Positions 34,714 to 43,106 of a stretch of DNA of 64,000 nt are shown here, one piece after another. The position numbers and the translations under genes are program-made. The notes under the pieces are model-generated. The model saw nothing but the letters and a program-made list of their open reading frames with translations, did not search any database and was not told the origin of the DNA. This stretch comes from Vibrio fluvialis (GTDB taxonomy: Bacteria; Pseudomonadota; Gammaproteobacteria; Enterobacterales; Vibrionaceae): NCBI RefSeq assembly GCF_900460245.1, contig NZ_UHIP01000002.1, positions 620,001 to 684,000 of the forward strand, given 5' to 3'. How positions within the stretch are numbered: the stretch's first letter is position 1; each line of letters begins with the position of its first letter.

Positions 34714-34770
34714 ATGAACGAGGCCAAATCTTGCGGCGGTGAATGCGCCGAACAGCATTTAGCCTCGTTC
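34714..34770. other. Nested stem-loop between hypothetical genes
   Basis: GAACGAGGC with following CAAAT (34716-34729) pairs with ATTTAGCCTCGTTC (34757-34770), enclosing a smaller hairpin of CGGCG and CGCCG. No T run follows. It may be a terminator without tail, a small-RNA fold or a relic of a mobile element. Confidence 0.45.
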
Positions 34771-34799
34771 TGAGTAAAGTGGGCCTGAGCCCGACGGAT

Positions 34800-35129
34800 T
34801 CAGATAAAGTATCCGGCGATGATCAGACTACTTAATACAGTAGAGCCCACCACGAACGTGATGACTGATGTCACTTTCATACGTGAACAGTCACAGACGC
34901 GATAGAACACAAAGCCGAGCACAAGAAATACGATGATATCGAGTAACCCATGGGTCACCCAGTGATGGCCAGTGATCGCGGCCAATACACTGTGGACTTC
35001 TTCATTGCTTTCTTTAAGCACAACCAGTAGGGCGCTTAACACACTAGTGATGGCATAGGATAAACCGAACCCAATGGTTATCGCATTACTGGCTTCAGGC
35101 TTGTGTTGGCTGGTTTGGTTGACGGACAT
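34800..35129 (-). CDS. Small integral membrane protein, function unknown
   Basis: 109 residues with three hydrophobic helices (about 20-40, 58-80 and 87-108) after a polar N-terminus. A pair of cysteines (VCDCSRMK) lies between helices 2 and 3. The ribosome site is AAGGAG. It starts 19 bases after the gene at 35149, so the two form a short operon. Not recognised as any named family. Confidence 0.65.
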   Translation of the reverse strand: MSVNQTSQHKPEASNAITIGFGLSYAITSVLSALLVVLKESNEEVHSVLAAITGHHWVTHGLLDIIVFLVLGFVFYRVCDCSRMKVTSVITFVVGSTVLSSLIIAGYFI

Positions 35130-35148
35130 TTTCCCATCTCCTTATATC

Positions 35149-35610
35149 TCATTGGCTGGCAAGCAAAGAGACTTTGACTCCCATGCTGATAATGGCTCCG
35201 GCTCCCTCCATAACAAGCGAGAGAACAATGACTATCGCCGACGTCCACAATAACAATTTTCTACTGGGTAATTGGTTGACGATATCATTCCAGGCAACAA
35301 TAGGAAGGTAGGTTGAAAGCAGCAAAAGCATAAGGAATATATGTTCTTTCATTTCCATGTAGAAAGAATGAGAAAATGGCCATGGTCCCTGCTTAATAAT
35401 GGCCTTTTCACCGCCATAAAAAACGACGTACCAATAGCCACCGGCGATATAGGTCAGCCACATTAAAACTGCGACTAACACACTCATGTTTCGAATACGG
35501 CCAGAGTTCGTGTCGGTTGCATTCAGCGTGTCGACGAACACCCAGACGGCGGCAATCAGCGCAAGGACTCCAAACGTAGGGTGAAGCATCAATATAAATT
35601 CTTTGGACAT
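35149..35610 (-). CDS. Four-helix membrane protein, function unknown
   Basis: 153 residues with four hydrophobic helices (about 5-27, 42-62, 88-108 and 120-145). Histidines lie near helix ends (MLHPTFG, SHSFYMEMKEHIF), reminiscent of small heme- or quinone-interacting membrane proteins, but no definite heme motif is seen. AGGAGGG precedes the ATG. First gene of a two-gene unit with the protein at 34800. Function unknown. Confidence 0.65.
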   Translation of the reverse strand: MSKEFILMLHPTFGVLALIAAVWVFVDTLNATDTNSGRIRNMSVLVAVLMWLTYIAGGYWYVVFYGGEKAIIKQGPWPFSHSFYMEMKEHIFLMLLLLSTYLPIVAWNDIVNQLPSRKLLLWTSAIVIVLSLVMEGAGAIISMGVKVSLLASQ

Positions 35611-35964
35611 AGTTCGCCCTCCTAATAAATGTTCCGCAAAGGTTCATTTATTCTGATTTTAAAAGCCCAAACGGGTGTCACCATTAATAGAAAAATGGCG
35701 AACATCGTAAGCTCTCATTAATATTAGTTATGACTAAAGTAATGCGCAATATTAATAATTTAAATTTTATATCATATTGATTTTAATAACATATTTAGAT
35801 TTTAAGATAAAAATCATCATTAGTTACAGTGTTCGCTGTTCTATATTTAGCAAACGACAATCACGCTATATCGGTGGTTACGACGAGAACGAAACAGGGG
35901 AGAACATTGAGAGGTCAGTTTGCTTGAAATCTTGGCGTGTCCAACAAAATAGTGAATGTCTTTG
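35611..35964. other. AT-rich region without a recognised gene
   Basis: Sharp drop in GC just upstream of the membrane-protein pair, with long runs of A and T around 35700-35820. It probably holds their promoter. Only short, unsupported frames are present. It marks the left approach to the accessory island. Confidence 0.5.
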
Positions 35965-36158
35965 CTCTCAAATTTTTGGGTTAATAATTGACCAAAATCG
36001 GCTTGGCTGATTACCGTATCTTTCTTATCACTGAATGATGACCAACGCTTATGACCCCTTCGATTCTTATTGCTCGCGCAGAATCTCATGCGTTTTACTC
36101 CATGACGGGTTTTGAGCTGAAGAAGACAGCGCACAACTATGAGAATGAGTTGGGCTGA
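35965..36158 (+). repeat. Left copy of the GNAT-gene repeat block
   Basis: The 86 bases before the remnant ATG align with 50073-50157 before the intact GNAT gene, sharing CTCTCAAATT, TTGACC, TCGGCTTGGCTGA, TACCGT and the bases around the start codon. Weaker similarity continues after the stop (a shared GGTTCAT and flanks near 36208 and 50641). The two copies are in the same orientation about 14.1 kb apart. Confidence 0.7.
36051..36158 (+). pseudogene. GNAT acetyltransferase remnant with in-frame internal deletion
   Basis: An open frame of 35 codons from the ATG at 36051 to the TGA at 36156-36158. It reads MTPSILIAR joined straight to AESHAFYSMTGFELKKTAHN. Both parts match the ends of the intact 146-residue GNAT protein at 50158, so about 111 codons from the middle, including the acetyl-CoA loop, are missing. 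The join lies at a short ATTGC(T/G)C sequence present at both ends, consistent with slippage or microhomology deletion. It cannot be an active acetyltransferase. Confidence 0.75.
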
Positions 36159-36398
36159 TGATGTCTCTGTGTGCAAGGTGAAGACAGTTTGATTGTCACG
36201 CTGGCAGGTTCATGAGTTTCTCTCTGTATTGTGGCTGCTTGGTTTTAGGAATTTGTGCTTTCAGAGGGAGAATCGTTTCTGTCCCATTTTAAGTTGTGCC
36301 TATTTGAATCAGTATTTCTGAGAGCGGTAATTTGACCTATTTGGGGTCATACTAAAAGTGGCTACTATAGCGGTAGCTATTCACATAAAGGAGCAAAG

Positions 36399-36743
36399 AT
36401 GTCTTCAGATCATTACGGAACCAGTGCCCGTTACGCACGTAAAGAAGCCGATTACCGAGAGAAAGCACTCAAACTTTACCCTTGGGTATGCGGAAGGTGT
36501 GCCAGAGAGTTTGTCTATTCAAACCTGCGTGAATTAACCGTTCACCACAAAGATCATGACCATACCAACAACCCCGAAGATGGTAGCAACTGGGAGTTGT
36601 TGTGCCTCTATTGCCACGATCATGAACATAGCAAATACTTAGAATATGAACTTCATGGTAGTGAAATAAAGCCCGGAGAAGATGAATATCAGGGGGCAAC
36701 GTGCAATCCATTTGCTGATTTAGCAAAGATGATGAAGAAGTAA
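36399..36743 (+). CDS. yajD: YajD-family HNH nuclease
   Basis: 114 residues. The zinc cysteines CGRC near residue 31 and LYCHDHEH, with the catalytic VHHKDHDHTNNPEDGSNWE segment, match the HNH protein YajD almost exactly in layout and length. It should cleave DNA, but a biological role for the YajD group is not established. AAGGAG precedes the ATG at 36399. It stands alone between the GNAT remnant and a convergent reductase gene. Confidence 0.9.
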   Translation: MSSDHYGTSARYARKEADYREKALKLYPWVCGRCAREFVYSNLRELTVHHKDHDHTNNPEDGSNWELLCLYCHDHEHSKYLEYELHGSEIKPGEDEYQGATCNPFADLAKMMKK

Positions 36744-36894
36744 TTCAAAGTATTAAAACGATTCGAGGTTTGCGCTCTAAAGCATTTTTGCCCTTAGTGT
36801 TTTAACGTAAATACTCAGTTATGGGGGCGGGGCTCGCCTCTGAATTTAAAGTACTTTTTCCTATGATAACTAGCCGTAAATGGTCATATCTCTA

Positions 36895-37884
36895 CTACAT
36901 TGGTAGCAAAATGATTTTTCCATGTAAGTTCGTAGAATTAGACTCGATTAGCTTGATAGCGTTCTGAATTTGTTCCAATGGAATACAACGATCTACATCT
37001 AGTTGTATTCCATTGGTGATGAAATGGTCTAGCATCATCGAAAATTTTTCACGTCGGATATCTTTACCAACAGCATTCTCCCAGTAACGTAAGAAAAATG
37101 TACTGAATTCAATGTTTAGGTTCTTCGCATACTCAAAGAAATGAGGCTGATAGAACTCCAGAGAAAGAGTTCCATAGTTGATATACCGTCCATTCTCGCC
37201 GATGGTATGAATCAGTTCTGTTCCTTTTTTGCCTCCAATAGCGTCGAATGCAATATTTGGGCTAGGCAAATCAAGTTGCTGTAGTTGAGTGAGTAGGTCT
37301 ACTTTTGCATCTATGACATGGTTTGAATCATATGGATAATTTTCAGGCTTCGACGTTACGACAATAAGAGTGAACCCTAGCGATGAAGATAGCTGTGCAA
37401 AAATTTTACCTATTGCAGAACTTCCAGCGTTGATAATCAGTACATCTTCTTGCTTCAACTGAGCAATTTCGGTGGTTAAAACCCACGCTGTTAGCGCATT
37501 GATATACAACTGGCACGCATAGCCGTTGTCCAGATGCGGCGGAATGATGAAGAGGTTATCTGGTGATACATCGATATATTTCTGCCAAGTACCGCTGGTA
37601 GCCACGACAACTCTTTGCCCTACGGTAAATTCTGCATGGTTGGAGACGATGATTTGTCCAACAGCTTCAAATCCGGGTACTCGGGGCGGCTGATGACTAT
37701 GCCTGTATTGACCCACACCATGTATAGACAACAAGTCGCTTGGATTAATATTAGTTGCTTCGATTTTTACTCTGATTTTATCTTCTTCAAGCGAATTCAA
37801 AGGTACCTGTTCAATCGTCAATGAATCTTGCGGTTGACCGAAACAGAGCTGGCGAATTCTGGTGTTTGTAGTGATGTTAGACAT
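36895..37884 (-). CDS. Zinc-independent quinone oxidoreductase/enoyl reductase-like MDR protein
   Basis: About 330 residues of the medium-chain dehydrogenase/reductase superfamily. The GroES-like N-terminal domain contains INPSDLLSIHG and PGFEAVGQII, and a nucleotide fold follows (VLIINAGSSAIGKIFAQLSS). No zinc-binding cysteines are present, as in quinone reductases and trans-2-enoyl thioester reductases. The ATG at 37884 is preferred over a TTG at 37914. The codon use is AT-rich, like the island. Substrate unknown. Confidence 0.82.
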   Translation of the reverse strand: MSNITTNTRIRQLCFGQPQDSLTIEQVPLNSLEEDKIRVKIEATNINPSDLLSIHGVGQYRHSHQPPRVPGFEAVGQIIVSNHAEFTVGQRVVVATSGTWQKYIDVSPDNLFIIPPHLDNGYACQLYINALTAWVLTTEIAQLKQEDVLIINAGSSAIGKIFAQLSSSLGFTLIVVTSKPENYPYDSNHVIDAKVDLLTQLQQLDLPSPNIAFDAIGGKKGTELIHTIGENGRYINYGTLSLEFYQPHFFEYAKNLNIEFSTFFLRYWENAVGKDIRREKFSMMLDHFITNGIQLDVDRCIPLEQIQNAIKLIESNSTNLHGKIILLPM

Positions 37885-38121
37885 TGTGTTGTTTTTGTTC
37901 GATAAATTCTTCAAGTATCATACGTTAAGCAGGCATTTTTATCACAAATGTCCAGCTTTATGCTGACTCTTCTTTGTCCCATTGTGTGCCTGCGTAAACA
38001 TTAGTTCGCATTCTGTTAATGGGTGTTTGATCTATAAGAAATCATACTTGTAAAAAGGAAAGGCCTGACGCAAGTAGGTAGTCGTATTCACTTGCGCTCA
38101 TTCATATTTTTTCAAATCAAT

Positions 38122-39525
38122 CTAGAGCATCGGTGACGAGGGAACCCCACCCATACCAATATCTTGCATATACTTATCAGGTAGTTTGTTTAGTGCCGCT
38201 TTTAGTGCGTTAAAGCACAATGGATCGATGGCTGTACCCACATTTTCTTCCATGATTTCTAAAGTTTTTGGAATTGGCACAGCACCTCGATAAGGGCGTT
38301 CAGCCGTAATGGCATCAAAAATATCTGCTGTGGTAATAATCCGTGTCATCATCGAGATTTCATCGGCAACCAGTTTATCGGGATAGCCTGTGCCATCTAA
38401 CTTTTCATGATGAGCAGCTGCCATTTTGGCGAATTGTTTTAGAGGGGATATCTTTTCAATGATCTCTCTGGTAAACACCGCGTGATTTTGTATTTTTGCC
38501 CACTCGTCATCATCCAATTTTCCTGGTTTATCCAAGATCGTGTTACTTACCCCTAGTTTACCTAGATCATGTAAGAGTGCGGCACGTTTTAGCCATAGTC
38601 GATCCTCTTTGTCGACCTTGAGTTCTTCGGCTATGAGTGTACTAAAAATAGCCGCTCTGGAACTGTGGCCGGAGGTAAAAGGACTCTTGGCATCAATGAT
38701 TTTGCCGAAAGCCGTCACAATTCGATCGAAATAATCATCATCTAATGGAATCATCGCTTGGGCGGGGGACATAGAGAGCACAAAAGGGACTATGGAAGGG
38801 GCATTAAGTGCCTTAATGAAATCAGGATTGTCTTTCAACTGCTTAGCAATGGCCACTAAGTTAGGATCCAGCCAGTTTCCGGAACGACTTTCTAGTTCAG
38901 AAAATGCAATATTCAAATCATGTTCACGTTGAAAAACATCCATCACTTGAGCGAGAAGGGCAATTCTTGAAAATAGTGGGATTTGATCATGCATCAACCC
39001 ATCAGGACGACCTGAACCGTCCCAGTGCTCATCTAAATGTTGTATACCTTGGGCCACATTCTCACTGAACAAGAGCTCACGAGCAACTTCTGCCCCTTTT
39101 GTACAACGCGTTTGAATCAGTTCTTGAGCGTAATCTGTACCATTTTTCAAAATATCAATCGTGGTAGAGATACGCTTATGCCAATGTTCTCCTGAGCCTG
39201 CATTTTTTAGTACAAAATTAATTGCACTCGTCAGGCTTGTACCGACCGTTTTATAACGTTGTTTAAAAGTAAGATCATCGGTGGCGTAGAGTTCACAAAT
39301 ACGCGCCGCATTGCTGCTGCAGCCGGCATCCTTGAGAAGTAACGTAAAATACAGATCATGGAGCTCTGTTGATGAGAGGTTCATTCGCTCACCAATATGC
39401 ATTCCAATCCAGCAGCAACGCATACTGTGCTCTGGAGGCTGTCCCTCTGTCATATCTAGCGCTACTGTCAGTGAAGTGACCAGCTCGGCCAGAGGCATAT
39501 TGAGATTCGAACCTTGTAATAACAT
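38122..39525 (-). CDS. Dual HD-domain cyclic-di-GMP phosphodiesterase (HD-GYP)
   Basis: 467 residues. The second HD-GYP domain has an intact active site: His319-Asp320 in LLHDLGKLGVS, then HHEKLDGTGYP and ADIFDAITAERPYRG. The first, N-terminal HD domain is degenerate (LLKDAGC where HD is expected, DGSGRPDGL in place of DGTGYP) and may be regulatory. It should hydrolyse cyclic di-GMP and so favour motility over biofilm. No membrane segment. The start could also be 39498. It lies within the accessory island but has chromosomal-type relatives in vibrios. Confidence 0.88.
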   Translation of the reverse strand: MLLQGSNLNMPLAELVTSLTVALDMTEGQPPEHSMRCCWIGMHIGERMNLSSTELHDLYFTLLLKDAGCSSNAARICELYATDDLTFKQRYKTVGTSLTSAINFVLKNAGSGEHWHKRISTTIDILKNGTDYAQELIQTRCTKGAEVARELLFSENVAQGIQHLDEHWDGSGRPDGLMHDQIPLFSRIALLAQVMDVFQREHDLNIAFSELESRSGNWLDPNLVAIAKQLKDNPDFIKALNAPSIVPFVLSMSPAQAMIPLDDDYFDRIVTAFGKIIDAKSPFTSGHSSRAAIFSTLIAEELKVDKEDRLWLKRAALLHDLGKLGVSNTILDKPGKLDDDEWAKIQNHAVFTREIIEKISPLKQFAKMAAAHHEKLDGTGYPDKLVADEISMMTRIITTADIFDAITAERPYRGAVPIPKTLEIMEENVGTAIDPLCFNALKAALNKLPDKYMQDIGMGGVPSSPML

Positions 39526-40086
39526 CGCATGCTACTCATCAATACTTAAACAAAAAAACTATAGTGCAACCTTACACTGTAATCTAATGACAAATAACAA
39601 TAAAAATACGGCAGTGAATGAGTAATCTTGACCACTCAGAGAGGGGCTTCGCAATATCTCAAATAACACCTCAAATGCTTATCTGGTAAAGGCGCTAGCA
39701 AATTTGTGTTCAGAATGTCCACAGTGGGCACTTCGTAACTTAGAAGTGCCCCGTTCGAAGTTAGAGCTAACTAATTCTCACGATTACCAAGCTGTGATTT
39801 GATATACTTTTTCTCATTTTAAAATGGCTACCATATTGTTTTTTCTTCACGCTATCAATCTAGAAAGTGAGTGAGCCATGGTTGATTAAGGCTTTATTGT
39901 ACCGCTTCCAGTTATTTGTTTTTTAAAGAGTGGGACTACGGTGATCAACTGATGTGGCTGATCAGTTCGTAGCTTCCCAGTTTTGTTTCTACGAATTACG
40001 CAACAAAGCAGCTCAACATCCCTAAACTGACTCTTCGTGAATACAACGCCAATACCATGATCTCTAAGGGTTATATCAATATGAGC
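39526..40086. other. 561-bp region with no recognised gene
   Basis: It contains a perfect 9-bp hairpin (GGGCACTTC at 39726-39734 with GAAGTGCCC at 39743-39751) and a second stem (AACTGAT and ATCAGTT near 39947-39967). A short open stretch before 40090 (near QLNIPKLTLREYN) looks like the tail of a lost gene, but I cannot place it. It may be scar material from assembly of the island. Confidence 0.4.
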
Positions 40087-40902
40087 TTAGCGCTGATATA
40101 GAACTGTATTACTACTTGAACTTCTGAAAGAAAGCGGTGTGATACCAAATCTTGCTTTGAAAGCTCTAATGTAACTAGAGTCATTTTTATAACCTATCGT
40201 AATAGCCACGTCTTGTATTGAGTAGTTTGTTTCAAGCAATGTTAGTGACGTAACTAGTCTCAAATGCTGACGCCAAAGGGAAAATGAAGTACCAAACTCT
40301 TTTGCAAACAATCTTGTTAACGTTCTTTTTGTTGCTCCAACTCTATTACTCCAATCGTCAAGCGTATAGGGAATTGACGGGTCCACACAATAGCAATCAA
40401 AAATTTGCTTAATTCGCTTATCCTTAGGAACTAGCAATTTAAAGTTTGTTACTTTACTAGCTTCAATTTGGTCAAGTAACACACTAACCAAATTTTTCTG
40501 AACATTATTGTCGTATTTATCACTACTGAAGTTCGCTTCAATTTCAATAAACAAAAGTTTGATGAATTCAGAAACAAATATTGGTGAAATTTTAGTCTCT
40601 ACGTCGCAAAAAAAAACAGGATTAATATAAATTCCCATAAAGTGCGTATCCGTTAGAGCTAGAGACTCATGTGCAACACCGGCCGGAACAAAAATAGCAG
40701 TCGTATGAGGAACTAAAAATTTTTTATCTTCGACTTGTGTTTGAAGCAAACCAGTGTAGGGAAAAATTAACTGATGCCAAGGATGACAGTGAAGGTCATC
40801 TAACTCGAATTTATCCATTTTCATAGTTCTTACTATGGCTGAATAACAAGAGTTCTGGCGGATTAAATCATTGGCAGTGACACTTTGTCCACTTAAGTAC
40901 AT
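40087..40902 (-). CDS. AraC-family regulator with cupin-like sensor domain
   Basis: 271 residues. The N-terminal part is a cupin-type AraC ligand domain (DLHCHPWHQLIFPYTG, FVPAGVAHESLAL). The C-terminal part holds the two AraC helix-turn-helices (WSNRVGATKRTLTRLFAKEF, then IQDVAITIGYKNDSSYIRAFK). It is strongly AT-rich and divergent from the nine-gene operon at 40992, separated by only 89 bp, and is therefore the likely pathway-specific activator. The cupin fold suggests a small ligand, perhaps the product or a precursor. Confidence 0.88.
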   Translation of the reverse strand: MYLSGQSVTANDLIRQNSCYSAIVRTMKMDKFELDDLHCHPWHQLIFPYTGLLQTQVEDKKFLVPHTTAIFVPAGVAHESLALTDTHFMGIYINPVFFCDVETKISPIFVSEFIKLLFIEIEANFSSDKYDNNVQKNLVSVLLDQIEASKVTNFKLLVPKDKRIKQIFDCYCVDPSIPYTLDDWSNRVGATKRTLTRLFAKEFGTSFSLWRQHLRLVTSLTLLETNYSIQDVAITIGYKNDSSYIRAFKARFGITPLSFRSSSSNTVLYQR

Positions 40903-40924
40903 TTATTGTCTACCTATCCATAAC

Positions 40925-40951
40925 TTGTATACAACTATCGCTGTATGATAG
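40925..40951. promoter_or_regulatory. Operator candidates in the divergent araC/operon promoter
   Basis: A perfect palindrome TTGTATACAA (40925-40934) is followed directly by CTATC-N7-GATAG (40935-40951). They lie midway in the 89-bp divergent gap, where an AraC-type activator would bind. No convincing -35/-10 pair could be fixed by eye. Confidence 0.45.
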
Positions 40952-40991
40952 CCGCACAATAACCTATTTCAATTCATATAATTATTTACTT

Positions 40992-42005
40992 ATGCGAAAT
41001 CATTGTAAACGTGACCCAATCGTCATTATTGGTACTGGAATTGGCGGAGTTTCCGTCTTGAATGAAATACGAAAAAATGATCTCGAAACGTCAATAGTGG
41101 TTATTGATGAGAACGAGGGTTATACATACCTCAAGCCGATGTTGTCCAAAATGTGCCACTCTGGATTTGATGAAAAGATACTCAATATAGTTACGGCGAG
41201 TGAAATTGAAGCTACATATAACTGCACTTTATTATCAAACGTTAGAGCGAAATATATTAACACTGAAAAAAGAACGGTCAGTTTGAGTAATAAAGAGGTT
41301 GTTCATTTTAGTGATCTAATTATTGCGTCTGGTTCAGTTCCAAGAAAAACATTATATAATAATGACGAAAAAAATATTAAGGTGAAAAACGTTAGCTCTT
41401 GGAAAAATTACGTTAGTTTGATAGATGAACTTACTCAATATAAAAGAATTTCAATTATTGGTGCAGGTATTGTTGGTTGTGAAATCGCATATGATTTATC
41501 TCATAGGTTTGATAACGTCAACCTAATTAACTCTGCAAATAGAATTTTATCAAATTTAAATGATGAAACATTAAGTCAAGAGGTGTTTGAGCGACTTAGT
41601 GCGAGAAATGTGAGATTATTCAATAGTGTTAAAAACATATCGTATAGGTGTAACCCTTCTCAATCAGTATATTTTGAGAAAGGTAGTGAAAAAGTAGAGA
41701 TTGAATCAGAAATAATTATTGAATGTGTTGGAAATGATTCTAGTACAGATTTATTGGACGGGAAGCATATGAGCGTAATACCAATAGATAATAAATGTAA
41801 AACTGAATTCGAAAATATTTACGCTCTGGGTGACTGTGCAAGTTATAAAGGTAGAGTTTTTAGTAACATTATTATAATAAAAAAATGGTCAAAAATAATT
41901 GCGAATAATATATCTAACATTCCTTCTGTATTTAATCAAGAAGACTATAGCGTAATAATTAAAGTCGGAAAACCAATTTTAAAAACAACCATCAACGTCA
42001 AGTAG
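40992..42005 (+). CDS. Rubredoxin reductase-like FAD/NAD(P)-dependent oxidoreductase
   Basis: 337 residues with an N-terminal FAD motif ([14 protein letters not shown]), a central NAD(P) motif ([17 protein letters not shown]) and the second FAD segment [11 protein letters not shown]. Length and layout fit the rubredoxin-NAD+ reductase/nitric oxide reductase FlRd group of pyridine nucleotide-disulfide oxidoreductases, which lack the redox Cys pair. The rubredoxin gene starts 5 bases after its stop, so it very likely passes electrons from NAD(P)H to that rubredoxin. It is extremely AT-rich (many ATA, AAA, TTA codons) and has no clear ribosome site. Confidence 0.87.
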   Translation: MRNHCKRDPIVIIGTGIGGVSVLNEIRKNDLETSIVVIDENEGYTYLKPMLSKMCHSGFDEKILNIVTASEIEATYNCTLLSNVRAKYINTEKRTVSLSNKEVVHFSDLIIASGSVPRKTLYNNDEKNIKVKNVSSWKNYVSLIDELTQYKRISIIGAGIVGCEIAYDLSHRFDNVNLINSANRILSNLNDETLSQEVFERLSARNVRLFNSVKNISYRCNPSQSVYFEKGSEKVEIESEIIIECVGNDSSTDLLDGKHMSVIPIDNKCKTEFENIYALGDCASYKGRVFSNIIIIKKWSKIIANNISNIPSVFNQEDYSVIIKVGKPILKTTINVK

Positions 42006-42010
42006 GAAAA

Positions 42011-42154
42011 ATGAGCAGTAAATATGTTTGTCTAGTATGTGGTTATGTTCATGATGATTCTGAGCATAATCAAACATTTGAATCATTACCCGATGATTAT
42101 ATGTGTCCAGAATGTGATGAAGGCAAGGATGTCTTCGAAAAAATAAAATTATAA
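42011..42154 (+). CDS. Rubredoxin
   Basis: 47 residues. Four iron-binding cysteines are in the diagnostic spacing: Cys7 and Cys10 in YVCLVCGY, Cys32 and Cys35 in [14 protein letters not shown]. Length is typical of short rubredoxins; the usual Trp before the second CPxC is Tyr-Met here. It starts 5 bases after the reductase and ends 24 bases before the diiron oxygenase, which has AAGGAAA upstream. It should carry single electrons between those two enzymes. Too short for many gene finders and easily missed. Confidence 0.95.
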   Translation: MSSKYVCLVCGYVHDDSEHNQTFESLPDDYMCPECDEGKDVFEKIKL

Positions 42155-42178
42155 AATCTAGTATAAGGAAAATAGACA

Positions 42179-43102
42179 ATGTCTAACTACCCAGAATTTT
42201 TAACTTTCAAAAGTTTAAATAAAGAACCGACATGTATTGAACAACACTTTCAAACGAAAGTCACTCGTGAACCTGACAAAGTGTTTTATCCAGTAAACAA
42301 TATGTTGGAGCCATACTTCAAATCACAGTACGAAAGTGAAAAATTCGGCGCAGCTCAGTTTCTTGGGTTTCTTCATGACACGATTGCTGTAGAGCACAAT
42401 ATTGTGATCCCTGCAATACGAGATTTGCACCTTCTCCCTATTGATATTCCAGATCATCCCAAAGAAGAACTATACAAATTGGTGACAGATGAAGGTCATC
42501 ATGCGGCGCAGGCTCTTGCATTTGTTAACGCGATCAAAGAGTTGTTTGACTTGAGAGTATATGAAAAGGGTAATGAGATGCCATTGTTCTTGCGCAAACT
42601 CTATGAAAAGAAAGAGTTTCTCAAGACTGAAGGTGATTTAGCAATGTTCAACCTGGTGATTGGTGTTGTAACTGAAACTAGAATATCGAAAGAACTAGGT
42701 GCTTTTACCAACGATGAAATGATCAACTCAGCTGTAGTTGAAAACTGTCGTTCTCACCAAGAAGACGAAACGATTCACGCTTCTCAGTTTCGAGCGTTAG
42801 GCAAATGGTCTTGGGCAAATATTGATAATCGCCAAAGGGAAATTTTAGCCAAGTTATATGCAGAAACGACGATCGCTCGAAGCTATCCTGATGTGAACCG
42901 ACTTGGATTCTATTTCTCTCAGGCGTCAGGCATCGACCGTGAAGAAGCAAACAAAATTATTTCCGAAATCTATAGACCTGAAGTGTTAAAGGAGGAAATG
43001 CTGATCGCCGCTCGACCTACGATTACCTTTTTAAAAAATATGGGAGTTTTGGAATTTAGTTCGGCTCGAGATGTGTTCCTAAATGCCGGTATAGAGGTCT
43101 AG
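42179..43102 (+). CDS. AurF-type diiron N-oxygenase
   Basis: 307 residues, ferritin-like. Seven candidate iron ligands are present: Glu72, Glu105 and His108 (DEGHH), Glu166 (VTETR), His193, Glu197 and His200 (HQEDETIH). From Glu166 onward the spacing (27, 4, 3) equals that of AurF (E196, H223, E227, H230), including the extra histidine that marks AurF/CmlI-type arylamine N-oxygenases. Such enzymes turn amines into hydroxylamine, nitroso or nitro groups. The substrate here is unknown; the neighbours suggest an amino-acid derivative. Reductase and rubredoxin upstream probably supply electrons. Confidence 0.88.
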   Translation: MSNYPEFLTFKSLNKEPTCIEQHFQTKVTREPDKVFYPVNNMLEPYFKSQYESEKFGAAQFLGFLHDTIAVEHNIVIPAIRDLHLLPIDIPDHPKEELYKLVTDEGHHAAQALAFVNAIKELFDLRVYEKGNEMPLFLRKLYEKKEFLKTEGDLAMFNLVIGVVTETRISKELGAFTNDEMINSAVVENCRSHQEDETIHASQFRALGKWSWANIDNRQREILAKLYAETTIARSYPDVNRLGFYFSQASGIDREEANKIISEIYRPEVLKEEMLIAARPTITFLKNMGVLEFSSARDVFLNAGIEV

Positions 43103-43106
43103 CATC

